The position numbers were made by a program, and so were the translations under genes. From Perca fluviatilis (lineage: Eukaryota > Chordata > Actinopteri > Perciformes > Percidae): a stretch of DNA of 64,000 bases. This document shows positions 1 to 33,800 of the stretch, in pieces; the first letter of the stretch is position 1; every line of letters begins with the position of its first letter. The notes below the pieces were generated by a model. It saw nothing but the letters and a program-made list of their open reading frames with translations. It was not told the origin of the DNA and searched no databases. The stretch is taken from positions 3,798,568-3,862,567 of the forward strand of contig NC_053120.1 in NCBI RefSeq assembly GCF_010015445.1. Reading direction: 5' to 3'.

Positions 1-307
1 AGTGTGAAAATTGTGCACACATCAGGAGAATAAAATGGCAAATTATCTGCGTACATATTGTGAGACGAGGACATTTCTGTCAGCCCCCCAAAAACGATCA
101 CACACAACATTTGGCCGGCGAAAGAAAGACTGGGCAGCGAGACGAGAGGGCGTCAGGAGACGAGATGCTTTCTCTGCTGCAGTATGTTTATCTGCTATTC
201 CAGCCAATTTGGCAGCAGCCAGGTTTTTAAAGGGGAGGGGGGTGAGGGGGGAGGGGGGGGAGGGGAGGAGGTGACGTGGACTGTTCAGACCCCGGTTTGT
301 CCCCCAC

Positions 308-308
<1 letters not shown>

Positions 309-341
<33 letters not shown>

Positions 342-484
342 CAAGACAGGTTCAGAACATCAGACAAGACAGATCGTCAGTCTGAAGGATGGTCAGAAAA
401 GAGAAAGAGAGAGAGAAAAAAAAAAAACAGAGAGATATTGTTTGTTCATTATTTTATGTTGTGCCTTTATTGTCTTTTTTTCTG

Positions 485-542
<58 letters not shown>
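309..542. repeat. poly-C run and T16/A42 homopolymer block
   Basis: About 32 consecutive C at 309-340 are preceded by a G-rich stretch (230-265). At 485-500 a T16 is joined directly to A42 (501-542), which can fold into a hairpin. The frames across it are homopolymer artefacts. Confidence 0.95.
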
Positions 543-545
<3 letters not shown>

Positions 546-960
546 ACAGAGAGAGAGTACACACCAAATTCCCTTCTCAATTTAACACTTTAATGTTTCT
601 GATACACATGAACCGCTCTTCAAATCGGCATGAATTTAATCCACAGCAGTTCAAAATAAGAAGAATATACGTCACTTTTAACGCTGGTTGGCCTGATATT
701 TCCTCACGTCGCTGCAGAATGATTAAAGGGGAAACACGATGGATATTTGGCGTTATTTTTGGCATTCATAAAACATGATTTTCCTGGCTGGCCTGAACAC
801 TGCGGTGTGCCCGGTCTGTGTAGCTTTTTTAATAATTAAAAAAATGTTCATTCAGACATTTGAAGTAGTTGCACATCGATTCGGAAATGAAAAACTGGAT
901 AATAATAATAATTGTGATTTTATAGTCTGATTTTAGTGCAAAGAAGATCAAATAATTTGA

Positions 961-1422
<462 letters not shown>

Positions 1423-2033
1423 GATGAAAACAGGCCTTCCTGTGAGTGATTGATGACCGTATCTGCCGTCAAGAGAGTCACAAGATTAATTACCGTTTAA
1501 ATTTCTCATAATCAAACACTTTTTTATTGTTATTTATACATTAATTTCAATATTTTGCAAAAATTCATCTTTGTTTTACCCGTGATTGACCTAAATATGT
1601 CCTGTCTGACTACATGACATCAGAGAGAAAGCAGAAGCTCCATCTTACGTCCTTCACGCTACCTTCACTGACTCAATATCAACACAAATCAATCTCACCG
1701 AGTGTAGAAGCTGCGAGTTGGTCCGGGGCTTCGCCTGAAGCCGAACGGCCAATACACTGTCCCCTAACCCTGAAAAGGGTCAGCTCGGCCGCAGCCTTTG
1801 GAGGGCGAAAAAAAATTTGCAACTCCAACTGTAATCGCAAGGCTACAAGCAGCGAGTTTAGTAATAATCAATAATCCAAATGCTAATGCTGCCACAGATG
1901 GCAGACAACCTGCATAGCGAGAAGATGAAAAATGAATGAGCTCGGGGTTGACACCGGAACTTAATACCTTGGCTAGGGTCACCCCGGGGTCACAGCTAAC
2001 TTTGTTGATATAAATACTCAAAATTAAAGTTAA

Positions 2034-2636
2034 AGCTCCCATATTATGTTCATTTTTAAGTTCATAATTGTATTTAGAGGTTGTACCAGAATAGGTTTAC
2101 ATGGTTTCATTTTCAAAAAACACCATATTTTTGTTGTACTGTGTTCAGGTCTCGGTTTTAGCTACAGAGTGAGATCTCGCAACTTCTGTAACATCTTTGT
2201 TGGGATTTGCACATGCTCAGTAGCTAGGTAAGGACTACATGAGCTAGCTAGCTGTTTCTCTAACTGCAGTCAGTACAAGGCAGGATTAGCCGGGAGACTT
2301 CTTCCAATTTGGCGTGGAATACCTGCAGAACAGGGACATGGAAGTAATTATTTTGTAGATTAGGGTGAACTAGTGTGTGTTGTAGCAGTGTTTTGCCATT
2401 GAAAACGAGCTAGCATGCTAGCGGTTAGCCACCTCGTTTCGGCTACTGACGTAGAAAGCCGTGCAGATGTTGACCAGCTCACCAGGAGACTGAAGGCAGG
2501 ACACATTCAGAAACCAGATCTCACTCAGAACACCATGGATGGATTTTTTTCAAAGTTTGTATGTGTGTGGAAGCACCAGAGACACAAAATAACACCCCAA
2601 ATAACAGAAAAGTGTTTTTTTCATAATATGGGCACT
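2034..2636. mobile_element. 603-bp TTAA-flanked MITE (Kolobok/T2-type ends)
   Basis: The element begins AGCTCCCATATTATG and ends CATAATATGGGCACT, imperfect inverted termini, with TTAA on both sides (2030-2033 and 2637-2640). TTAA duplication with TTAAAG-type termini is the hallmark of T2/Kolobok elements, but the superfamily is inferred from ends only. No transposase is seen. Confidence 0.8.
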
Positions 2637-2655
2637 TTAAGCACTGCCTTTGGCG

Positions 2656-3024
2656 GAAAACTGACTGAAAAGTGACAGAAAACTGACTGAAAAGTGACAG
2701 CGAAAAGTGACAGAAAAGTGACAGAAAACTGACTGAAAAGTGACAGAAAACTGACTGAAAAGTGACAGCGAAATGTGACTGAAAAGTGACAGGAAACTGA
2801 CTGAAAAGTGACAGAAATGTGACAGAAAACTGACTGAAAAGTGACAGCGAAATGTGACTGAAAAGTGACAGAAAACTGACTGAAAAGTGACAGAAATGTG
2901 ACTGAAAAGTGACAGAAAACTGATTGAAAAGTGACAGAAAAGTGACAAAATAAACTGACAGAAAACTGACTGAAAAGTGAAAGAAAACTGACAGAAAACT
3001 GACAGAGAAAACTGACAGAAAACA
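2656..3024. repeat. GACAGAAAACTGACTGAAAAGT minisatellite-like array
   Basis: A tandem degenerate repeat of about 22 bases is built from GACAGAAAA, GACTGAAAAGT and GACAGCGAAA words. It directly follows the MITE right end. The long Phe/Ser-rich frames on the minus strand are products of this repeat and not genes. Confidence 0.9.
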
Positions 3025-3263
3025 TGTACCCTCCATGTGTCGAATGGTGTCTTAGATTTACTCACCAAACAGAAAATTCCTCCGCATTTGAAAATTAGCC
3101 GACTGGCTAACAGTGGCACATTTACAGAAATGTTGATTAATGTGCATTGTCCTAATCAAATAAATAAATCTACATTTGTCTCTTGGCGAGTGTTAATTTC
3201 GGACCGTGGAATCGGACCATCTGATTGAGTCTGTTTCTAACTAAACGTCTTTTGTCTTCCCAG

Positions 3264-25051
<21,788 letters not shown>

Positions 25052-25100
25052 TGATACGCAATGATGCTGCTCTGTACAATAGTAGTCATATTTTTGTCAT

Positions 25101-25106
25101 AATAAA
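25101..25106 (+). terminator. frem1: frem1 polyadenylation signal AATAAA
   Basis: A canonical AATAAA hexamer lies about 50-115 bases after the two candidate stop codons, in AT-rich sequence, consistent with a short 3' UTR. Confidence 0.6.
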
Positions 25107-26017
25107 GATCACTGCACAAAACCGAGATAGCCTATGAGCCTTTAAATTTTAGATGAAGTTCAGAAGATTTGACAAATTCTTATCGGTTTCACACTTTACT
25201 CATAACTGTACTTAAGTACAAATTTAAGGTAGCCTACTACTTGTAGCCTACTTTACTTGAGGATTTTCTACTCTACTACATTTATCTGACAGACAGTTGT
25301 TTTACAAATTATAAGATTTGTGCTTATAAAATGTTTTGTTATAAGTATTTATAAGTATAAACTGTGTATATACCTTTGTGTTATAGCTGAAACCATTGGT
25401 CCATCAATCATTTAGCCAATTGACAGAAGAGTAGCCTAATGTGAAAAATACATTGATAGTTGAAGTCATTTTACATGTATAAACCTTTTAATAATGTGAA
25501 TGTATTTGTTATAATGTTGAGGACCGTTGGCTGGATAAAACAAACATTGTGACTCAGTGTCACTTTGGGCTCTGGGTAGTCCTGATGCTATTTCTCACTA
25601 TTTTCACTATTTTACAAACCAAACAATCAGTTAATGGAGAAAATAATGATAGGCCTATATATGATAGAAGTCTATATAATAGTTTAACAGTCACAGGGGA
25701 CATTTTTATCTGTTTAATACATTATCTACATTTGATTGATTAAGAAACATTTTCAATGCAGGACTTTTTAGTATTTTTAATGTGTTCTTAGTACTTTTTG
25801 ATGTATTAAACGTTCTAAATACACTACCACTGGTTTCAAATTTAGCCTTTTGCATGGAAATGTTGTAAATCTGTCTATAATCTCAACTACACCGTTTTTT
25901 GTCTTGAAATAGTGAATGTCACAAGTCTTTAGTAAGTGAGGTGAATGTTTTCTCTTGATGAAACCAGCCTGAATTGTGTTTAACGATCAGCAGAGGGCAG
26001 CACAACACAACAAGACG

Positions 26018-26224
26018 AATTTGCGTTTCCCTAAGATGGCGAAGGCATGTCCCGCCCTACTCTGCCTCTGATTGGCTTACCCCGGTATTCTGAACCCAAT
26101 CCTAACCAATCTAACTCCTCATGTCTAAACCTAACCAATCCAACCAACTAAGGCAACGAGTACTAGCCAATCAGAGACAGGGGTAGGGCGTGTAATGCCT
26201 TACCATCCTAGGAATCGCAAATTT
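26018..26224. mobile_element. 207-bp palindromic MITE
   Basis: The left end AATTTGCGTTTCCCTAAGATGG pairs with the right end CCATCCTAGGAATCGCAAATT (trimmed here), with further inverted CTGCCTCTGATTGGCT / AGCCAATCAGAGACAGG. A truncated copy lies at 61847-61979. Between 25107 and 26017, AT-rich sequence without genes is seen. Confidence 0.8.
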
Positions 26225-27531
26225 GCCTCCTGCGAGAGTGTTTAGATTCAATTATTGATTAATCCCATGAAACAAACAAAATACAGCGGCTAGCTTTACA
26301 AAAATTATAAACATACATGAACATAATGTTGTCTTCTGGACTCCTCAAGTGCACAGCAGTTGGTGCGTGTTTCTTGGAGTTTGGCTAAAAAAAGAAACTT
26401 TGTTCTTGGTGAGTAAAAACCCCATTAATGGGCATATATTGTGTATTTATTTTTTTATTTCATTTTAAATCTAACCGTTTACAATGCAGTGCCACGACCT
26501 AGTATTAGCTATTTCAATGGCATGTTTTGTAATTTTATTGTAAATTCTTATTTTAATCTAAATAATGTAATGTTAGGTTCAGCTAACAGCTAACAACTCA
26601 GCTGACAGGTCATTCAACAGTTTAACTTATGATACTGTGTTTTTTTTGTTATTGGTCTTCTAGCTAGTTTTAACATAAAAACAATAGGCTACATGACACT
26701 ATTTTATATGATGACCAAAATGCATTAATTAGATATCCTGCTACCAACAGTTATTTTACAGTTAATATTGTGACTTGACTGTTGGTGCAGTTTGAAAATC
26801 TGTAACGCCATTTTACGTCCGCCAGCAAAAAAACATTTGGCTTTATCCCCTTTCTACACACTCTGGTCGATGCGTTAGCCCATTTGTAAGTATTTCAATT
26901 CATTCATCTATCTATCATCTATCAACTTTTTGTGAAAGCTGTTTTTTTGTGGACTGTTAATGAACTTTATTAGCTAATAGAGAATGTGCTAACCGCCTCG
27001 GCTTGTGAGATGCATCTTCTGCCGCCATCTTGGTACAGGCATCTCGCCCATTTTACAGACTCTTTTGATTTTTCATGCGAAATAACTGTCAACACTAAGC
27101 GACCATTTCACAAATGAAAAAGGTGTTCTATTTTACTGCTACGGACGTGTTGAATTTAATATCACGAGGTAAGGTTAAACCTTCTTTTAAGCTCACATGA
27201 AGTTAATTGTCCTGATACTTAATCAAGCTAATGCTAATATACGTCAGGTAGAATATTCTTTTTATTTAATTAGTGATATATGAGTAAGATTCTGAAAATG
27301 ATGTATGTCAACAACATTAACATAGCATGATGTCAACTTTACATTCTTATTTCAATCTAGCCATTGCTGACTAATATATATTAGTTAGCCATGGCTAGCT
27401 AGGTTGAACTAAGCTGGAACAAAAGAACAGTTTAACCAGCGTTGCCAGATGTACAATAAGTATGATACGAACAATAATGCCAAAGTGTCATAATGTACCA
27501 TAACTTTACCATTCTGTGAGGCTTACAATTA

Positions 27532-28281
27532 GTAGTTGGGTTTTAGTCTGCACCGTTTCATTTTGATTAATTTCCTGACATGATCGGGATAGCAAACTAT
27601 GGATCCTATGTCTGTGTAAACTACTGCATTTCTTCTCATGTGACCTCTTTCCAGCCAGTCATTTGTAAGTATTGCAATTTATTCAGCTACTGTATGATGC
27701 CTACGTTTTGCTTTCTAATGTAGAACTGTTTAATGAATAAAACTGCACTAGCTAGTATACAAAGTTAACAAGTTAGGTTAAAATAGCAAGAGTTAAGTGG
27801 GGCAGAAGAAAACATTAACGTTCCTGTTGGTTGTCTGTCTACAGCTAAATGATAATATCAGACGGTATTTGATTAGCAGCAGGCTACCCTAATACAATGA
27901 TGCACTTGTTAGTTTGATGTTGTGATTGGCCCGCCCTCCACAGCTGCTCACGCTAGGTTGAGACTTGTTCGGTTACTACATCCGGAATCTGGGTAGCTGC
28001 TTCGCCCATGCAGCCGTCTCACGAAGCCTCGCTGTGCAGGTAGTCCACTTGCAAAGCTCCGCGAGCTAGCGATATGCAACTATAGTTTCGGCTTCCCGTC
28101 CAAACCCGGCGTCAGTGAGATGCAGACTCAGTTGAGGAGTCTGTTGGGCACCAAAAGTAAGTTGGGTTTTAGTCTGCACCGTTTCATTTTAATCAATTTT
28201 CTGACATGATCGGGATAGCAAACTATGGATCCTATGTATGTGTTAACTACTGCATTTTTTCTCATGTGACCTCTTTCCCAG
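27532..28281. repeat. 120-bp local duplication carrying a splice-acceptor-like end
   Basis: 27532-27655 and 28159-28281 are near-identical (GTTGGGTTTTAGTCTGCACC ... ATGTGACCTCTTTCC(C)AG). Both end with a polypyrimidine-AG. Separately, TTTGTAAGTATT(G/T)CAATT occurs at about 26885, 27660 and 28529, a donor-like word repeated three times. Confidence 0.82.
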
Positions 28282-28410
28282 CAATCGTGCTTGGTGTAGC
28301 CTTGATGACTGTGACTGGCTGGTTCTCTCCCCCGCGGTGGGATCATCGGGCACAGCGCTGGAGGATGCAGCAGCCACAGACAGCAACTCGGAGATGAAGC
28401 TTACTAAGGT
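28121..28410 (+). CDS. candidate 5' end of an unidentified small gene (two exons)
   Basis: A GC-rich stretch (27920-28120) precedes ATGCAGACTCAGTTG, which runs 37 bases (12 codons plus one base) to a strong donor AAAA|GTAAGT. A second exon-like block starts after CTCTTTCCCAG at 28282 and ends at AAG|GTATGC (about 28410). With the phase given by exon 1, the second exon stops at 28396-28398. In another frame it is fully open (CDWLVLSPAVGSSGTALEDA...). No family is recognised. It could equally be a repeat-borne or non-coding first exon. Confidence 0.3.
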
Positions 28411-28949
28411 ATGCTGTGTTCAAGGCCAGTTATTTATTTAATTAGCTTAGTTTATGGCCTCAGTCCCCAAATCTGTCATGTTATTTTACATCCACCATTT
28501 TATTTTATTAGGATTATGGTGACAAAATAGTTTGTAAGTATTGCAATTGAAAATGGGGCCCATTATCTTCATATTTTGGACACAATAACAATCATTAAAA
28601 CTCACTAGCCTTCGATAAAGACGGTAGATATTTTTTTATTGAGAATAGAATTATACAAAAAACTTTAGAATCCAATGATAATTAATGTGTGTCTTAAACA
28701 TCCAATAATTTCTACAGTTAAAAACATCAAATCAAACAAAAACTCTACAAATTTGTAATAGTTTGCTATCAGTTTGTTTATGTGACATTCTGCTGTAATA
28801 AATACAGTAAAATTATAGACATTAGTACCATTGTGGTTGTTTTAAACTATTAAAGAAACTTTAATTACTTCTTTACCGTATGCTACAAACTACTGTAGTT
28901 ATAAAGTAACTTTACTCTAGAATGACTTACAGTAACTTATGGCACTTAC

Positions 28950-29500
28950 ACACTGCTAGTACCAGCTCTACTCGGCTCAACTCAACTCAGCTGCGGTGCC
29001 CCGTCCTCCATTTTCCATTGCAGATTTAGTACCGCCTCATGCCTGAGGCGAGTATGGCTGGTCGTCATAGCGACGCTGCAGGAAACTGCCGTGACCTAAC
29101 GCGCCACACACACACAGAACGTGGAAGGTGTGTAGTGTTTTTGATTCTTGGCATGTGGCTGTGTGCCAGAAGACCAATTTAGTTTCTAAAGAAGCTGGAG
29201 GCAGCAAAAAAAAAACACAGCGGGCTAAACTATTAACCAATGGTGGGTTTGTTCAGGACACCTCCGTCTGTCACTATAGCAACCAGTGATTAGTGACGAT
29301 TCTCTCCGACCAATCAGCAGTCTGCAGGTTTTCACGTCACCTTTTGGTATCGCCTCAGCTCGCTTGGGACTTCGACGGAGGTCATACTAAATAAAGTACC
29401 TGTTGGCAGGTACCAGGGACTTTTTATCATAATGGAAAACCAAAAAAGGCGAGTAGAGTCGAGGCGAATCGAGCAGGTACCATGTAATGGTAAAACGCCA
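28950..29500. mobile_element. fish interspersed repeat with GGTACC-type ends
   Basis: The left part CTAGTACCAGCTCTACTCGGC and the right part GCGAGTAGAGTCGAGGCGA...GGTACCATG are inverted relative to each other. Inner CATTTTCCATTGCAG pairs with CATAATGGAAAACC. No coding sequence is seen. From 28411 to 28949 the sequence is AT-rich with nothing recognised. Confidence 0.55.
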
Positions 29501-29525
29501 TAACTGGCTAATTATTGCCTGTAAT

Positions 29526-29531
29526 TTTAAT
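29526..29531 (-). terminator. possible variant poly(A) signal ATTAAA
   Basis: ATTAAA on the minus strand about 31 bases after the stop of gene 1. It is the only hexamer-like site seen close by. Support is weak. Confidence 0.25.
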
Positions 29532-29561
29532 GATAAACTTCTTTTAACAGTGAAATGTAAA

Positions 29562-30817
29562 CTATTTACGCAACTTCGACAACAAGGCTGAAAATGCGCA
29601 AGTGACTGAAAGAGTGACTGACTGAGTGACTGACTTACATGACTTTATGATTCTTTGAAAAACATTTTTCTCAGCTTCTCGTCTGGCCACAGTTTGATTG
29701 TTTTCCTCCAGCTTGATTCGTTCCTGTTGCTGTTCCTCTAAAATCTTCTCTTGTTCCTTCTTCAACTCTTTGTCTTTCTTTTCCCTTATTTCCTTCTCCT
29801 TCTGTTCCTTCTGCCTCTTTATTTTCTCTTCTCTCTTACTCTCCTCCCGTTTCTTTTTGTTTTCCTTTTCACCCCCCTCCGTCCCCTCATTGTCTCTCTT
29901 TTCCTTAGCCTCTTTTATCTCCTTCCCTTTCTTTTCCTTTTCCTTTCCTTCCCCCTTTGTCCCCTCATTGTCTCTGTTTTCCTTAGCCTCTTTTATCTCC
30001 TTGCCTCTTTTCAAATCTGGTGTTCTCTCCATCTCTACTTTCCTAATTTCTTCTTCCTCACTTTCAGCCAGGAATTTCTCCATTACATTTCGAAGCTTTT
30101 CTTCATATTCTGCTTGTAGTTTCTTCTCCAGTTCTTTTCTGTCTTTGCGTATTTGCTCCTCTGTGTCTTTCAGGATGCGCTGTTTCTCCTCTTTGATTGC
30201 CCTTTCTGCCTGTTGGTACATTTCATTGGTGTAGTGGCTTCCTCCGTTCTTCTGGACTATGGTTCTGATCTTCTTAAGCAGCTTGGTGACCTGCGAGCGA
30301 TTCTCCAGATCATTATTAAAGACATGGTACTGACCATTGCACCTGGCCACAAGTTCCTGTAGGTCTGGGCTGCCCTTCATGAACTCCTCAATAGTGGTGT
30401 TTTTAAGAAGGTCGCCATGAGTAAAGAGAACCATGCTGTATTTGTCTGCATCCTGGCCAAATATTTCTTGGATCTTCTGCACTGTCTGCTTTTCCTCTTC
30501 TGTGAATCTGCTAAGCCTGACGACAACCAGGAAGACATGGGGTCCAGGCGAAGAATAGGAGATGCACTGGATTATGTCTTTATGTGTTTTATCCTGGGCC
30601 CACCTGGTGTCAAAAAGACCTGGGGTGTCAATAACAGCAACCTTTTGTCCATCCACTTCAGCATTGCCCTTAAAGCACTCATCAGTCATAGACGTGGCGC
30701 TGAACTTTGATTCAAAGCAGTTACGCCCAAGAATGGTGTTTCCTGTGGCACTCTTCCCAATTCCAGTCTTCCCCACCATCACAATCCTCAGCTCCTCATC
30801 ATTTCGTAGAATAGCTT
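29562..30817 (-). CDS. GIMAP-like gene 1, main exon
   Basis: The exon begins after the acceptor CTTTCAAACAG with AAGCTATTCTACGAAAT, encoding AILRNDEELRIVMVGKTG. It holds the whole GTPase domain and tail. The last 50 coding bases include GACTGACTGAGTGACTGAC-type tandem words, which produce the Val/Thr/Ser hydrophobic end. The antisense frames over this exon are shadows of its purine-rich coiled-coil codons. Confidence 0.92.
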
Positions 30818-33800
30818 CTGTTTGAAAGGATGAAGAATACCAAATAAGAATTTATGTGATTTCATATCAATCAATACAGTGACATCAGAAATAGTAATCT
30901 TTGACATCCTTAAAGAAGAAAGTGCTACTCCAGATTCTTTGAGAAAGGGATAATTATATGCACAGTTTTATGTAAAATGTTCTCATAAATTTTTTATTTC
31001 TTGATGCAGTTGCACAAAGGTTTTTATTAGTTATAAGTCCTACGAGTGATTGCAATACTATTGAGTAACCCTTACATTTTGCCCCAATTCAGCATTTTAG
31101 AAACACTACATATAATACTACATGCACATAATATTGTGTGCACATATCCGAAAACCTGTTGATATCCAAGTCTTTGATAATGTTTAAAAGTAGCTGGGTC
31201 TGCAGTCTTGCAAACTGTTGGCTGGTTGGTTTGTGTACAGTAACAATAGCAACACACAGAGCTTTCAATCTTCCTCTATAATACCATTTGAATTCCATTT
31301 AAAGTGATGGTTCGGAGTAATTTACCCTAGGGTCCTTTGCACCATGACCTCAAGCCAAACACCCCCCCAGAAGCTTTTTTCACCTGGGTCTAACACTGGG
31401 CGAGTTAGCGTAGAGTAGCATTAGCCACTGAGTAGCTTAGCGCGGGGCTAATGGACCCACGTTTGTATCTCTTAAAGGACCCCACTAATAATGCCCGAAA
31501 TGATACCAAAGGTCTACACTAGTATATATAGGTTATGCTCTCATAAAACGATGGATTGGAAAGTTTGTAAGTACACCAGAAGTTTACGAACACTTGCCTT
31601 CTCTCTTCTGCTCTCTGTTGATGTTGCTGCTGCTACCTGCAGTTAGACGAGTGCTTAGGGCCGTCTATAAATTACTACACCGAAAAGAGATGCAACAAAA
31701 ATATTTATTAATTTAATGATTAAATAAGGTAATGTCTCCAAACTTACCTCAATTATTACTTGTCTCCTGCTAGTTATATTACAGCACTTACTTTAAAAAA
31801 TAAGTTAAATTTAAAAAATATTTTTGTTGTATCTCTTTTCGGTGTTGTAATTTGTAGATGTCCCTAAGCAGTCGTCTCACAGCAGCAACAACAACAGCAG
31901 AGAGCAGAAGCCAGCAGGCAAGTGTTATTTACATAAACCTCTGGTGTACTTACAAACTTTCCAATCCATCGTTTTATGAGTGCATAACCTATATATACTA
32001 GTGTAGACCTTTGGTATCATTTCGGGCATTATTAGTGGGGTCATTTAAGAGATACAAACGTGGGTCCATTAGCCCCGCGCTAAGCTATTCAGCGGCTAAC
32101 GCTACTCTACGCTAACTCGCCCAATGTTAGACCCAGGTGAAAAAAGCTTCTGGGGGGGTGTTTGGCTCGAGGTCATGGTGCAAAGGACCCTAGGGTGAAT
32201 TACTCCGAACCATCACTTTAAGGCGAGACACTACAGGTGAATAGGGTAACATTTTAAAATAATAGATATCACAATGAAACTTCATCAGTTGATTACTTAA
32301 ACAAGTATATAAAAAAATGTGTTACATGTTTTTGAAATTGATATGTTTAATTATGCAAAATAGGCATTATCTCATTAAATATTTACGATTTTGCATTTAT
32401 TTTCGGTAGATCTGAACATATGATAAAGCCAGGTGCAAAATTATTTTTTCATTTTCTTTACAGACAAGATGAAAACAAAATTACAGAGGGATTTTAGGAT
32501 ATCTGCTTTCATTACCTAGGAAATATACGGTCTTTAGCCTTAAAAAATCGATTTTCGGCATTATCTTTTATTAAAATGTGAAATAAATCAGGCCTGGAAT
32601 GATGTATCAACAAATCCCTCTGTAAATATCTTCAGAATACTGCTAAGTGTATAACTGGAAGGTTTGGTGTACATACAGTACAGGCCAAAAGTTTGGACAC
32701 ACCTTCTCATTCAATGTGTTTCCTTTTTATTTTCATGACTATTTACATTGTAGATTCTTACTGAAGGCATCAAAACTATGAATGAACACATATGGAATTA
32801 TGTACTTAACAAAAAAGTGTGAAATAACTGAAAACATGTCTTATATTTTAGATTCTTCAAAGTAGCCACCCTTTGCTTTTTTATTAATAAGGGAAAAAAT
32901 TCCACTAATTAACCCTGACAAAGCACACCTGTGAAGTGAAAACCATTTCAGGTGACTACCTCATGAAGCTCATTGAGAGAACACCAAGGGTTTGCAGAGT
33001 TATCAAAAAAGCAAAGGGTGGCTACTTTGAAGAATCTAAAATATAAGACATGTTTTTTAGTTATTTCACACTTTTTTGTTAAGTACATTATTCCATATGT
33101 GTTCATTCATAGTTTTGATGCCTTCAGTGATAATCTACGATGCAAATAGTCATGAAAATAAAGGAAACACATTGAATGAGAAGGTGTGTCCCAACTTTTG
33201 GCCTGTACTGTAGGTGCTACATAGGCTGAGATGTTTATACTGGAGAATGACGAAAAACTCATTTTGAGAAAACAGCATTTAAAGATTTAAATAGGGGAAT
33301 TTAATAAATTTCTATTGGAAAACATTGCTCAAAAACAGAATAAATGCTCAGGCCCTTAGTAATAATAATATAGATAATTCAAGCTCATGAAATTCAACAT
33401 GGCAAACATGGCAGGAATATAAAGCCTACAACTGCAGTAACTCATTGAATTAACATTGGCGTATCATGCACAGTTGCCGACAAAACCCACGCTAGACAGT
33501 TGTATGGACACAGAACAAGACCAACAGTAGATGTCACAGCTTTCTAAAGTCTAATTGTCCATTCCAGTACCATATGTAGGCTATTTTAGCTGTGCTTAGA
33601 CTCTTGCGCCTATGTTTTACACTGGCAGTTGTGATGGCCTCAGCTTTCGAGATCCTGAGCATATCAGTTTCTCTCATTGAATTGACCGTCACAACTGTGC
33701 TCTGAAGCCACAACTTCTCCATAACAGACAGCATGGCAGAGGCACCTTCATCAAGGTGGGGATGGCCGATGGTGAAGCTAACTAATGAGGATCCCATCAG

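Noticed and set aside
184..593. Pro/Lys-rich frames at the window start
   Set aside because: They run through poly-C, purine-rich and T/A homopolymer tracts; there is no coding evidence.
2521..3119. Phe/Ser-rich minus-strand frames of 130-170 codons
   Set aside because: They arise from the GACAGAAAACTGACTG array; all three frames are open because the repeat lacks stop words.
29698..30234. Open frames on the plus strand opposite the GIMAP exons (also 44185-44878)
   Set aside because: They are shadows of the purine-rich coiled-coil and GTPase codons. The minus-strand frames carry the G-motifs, splice sites and promoter.
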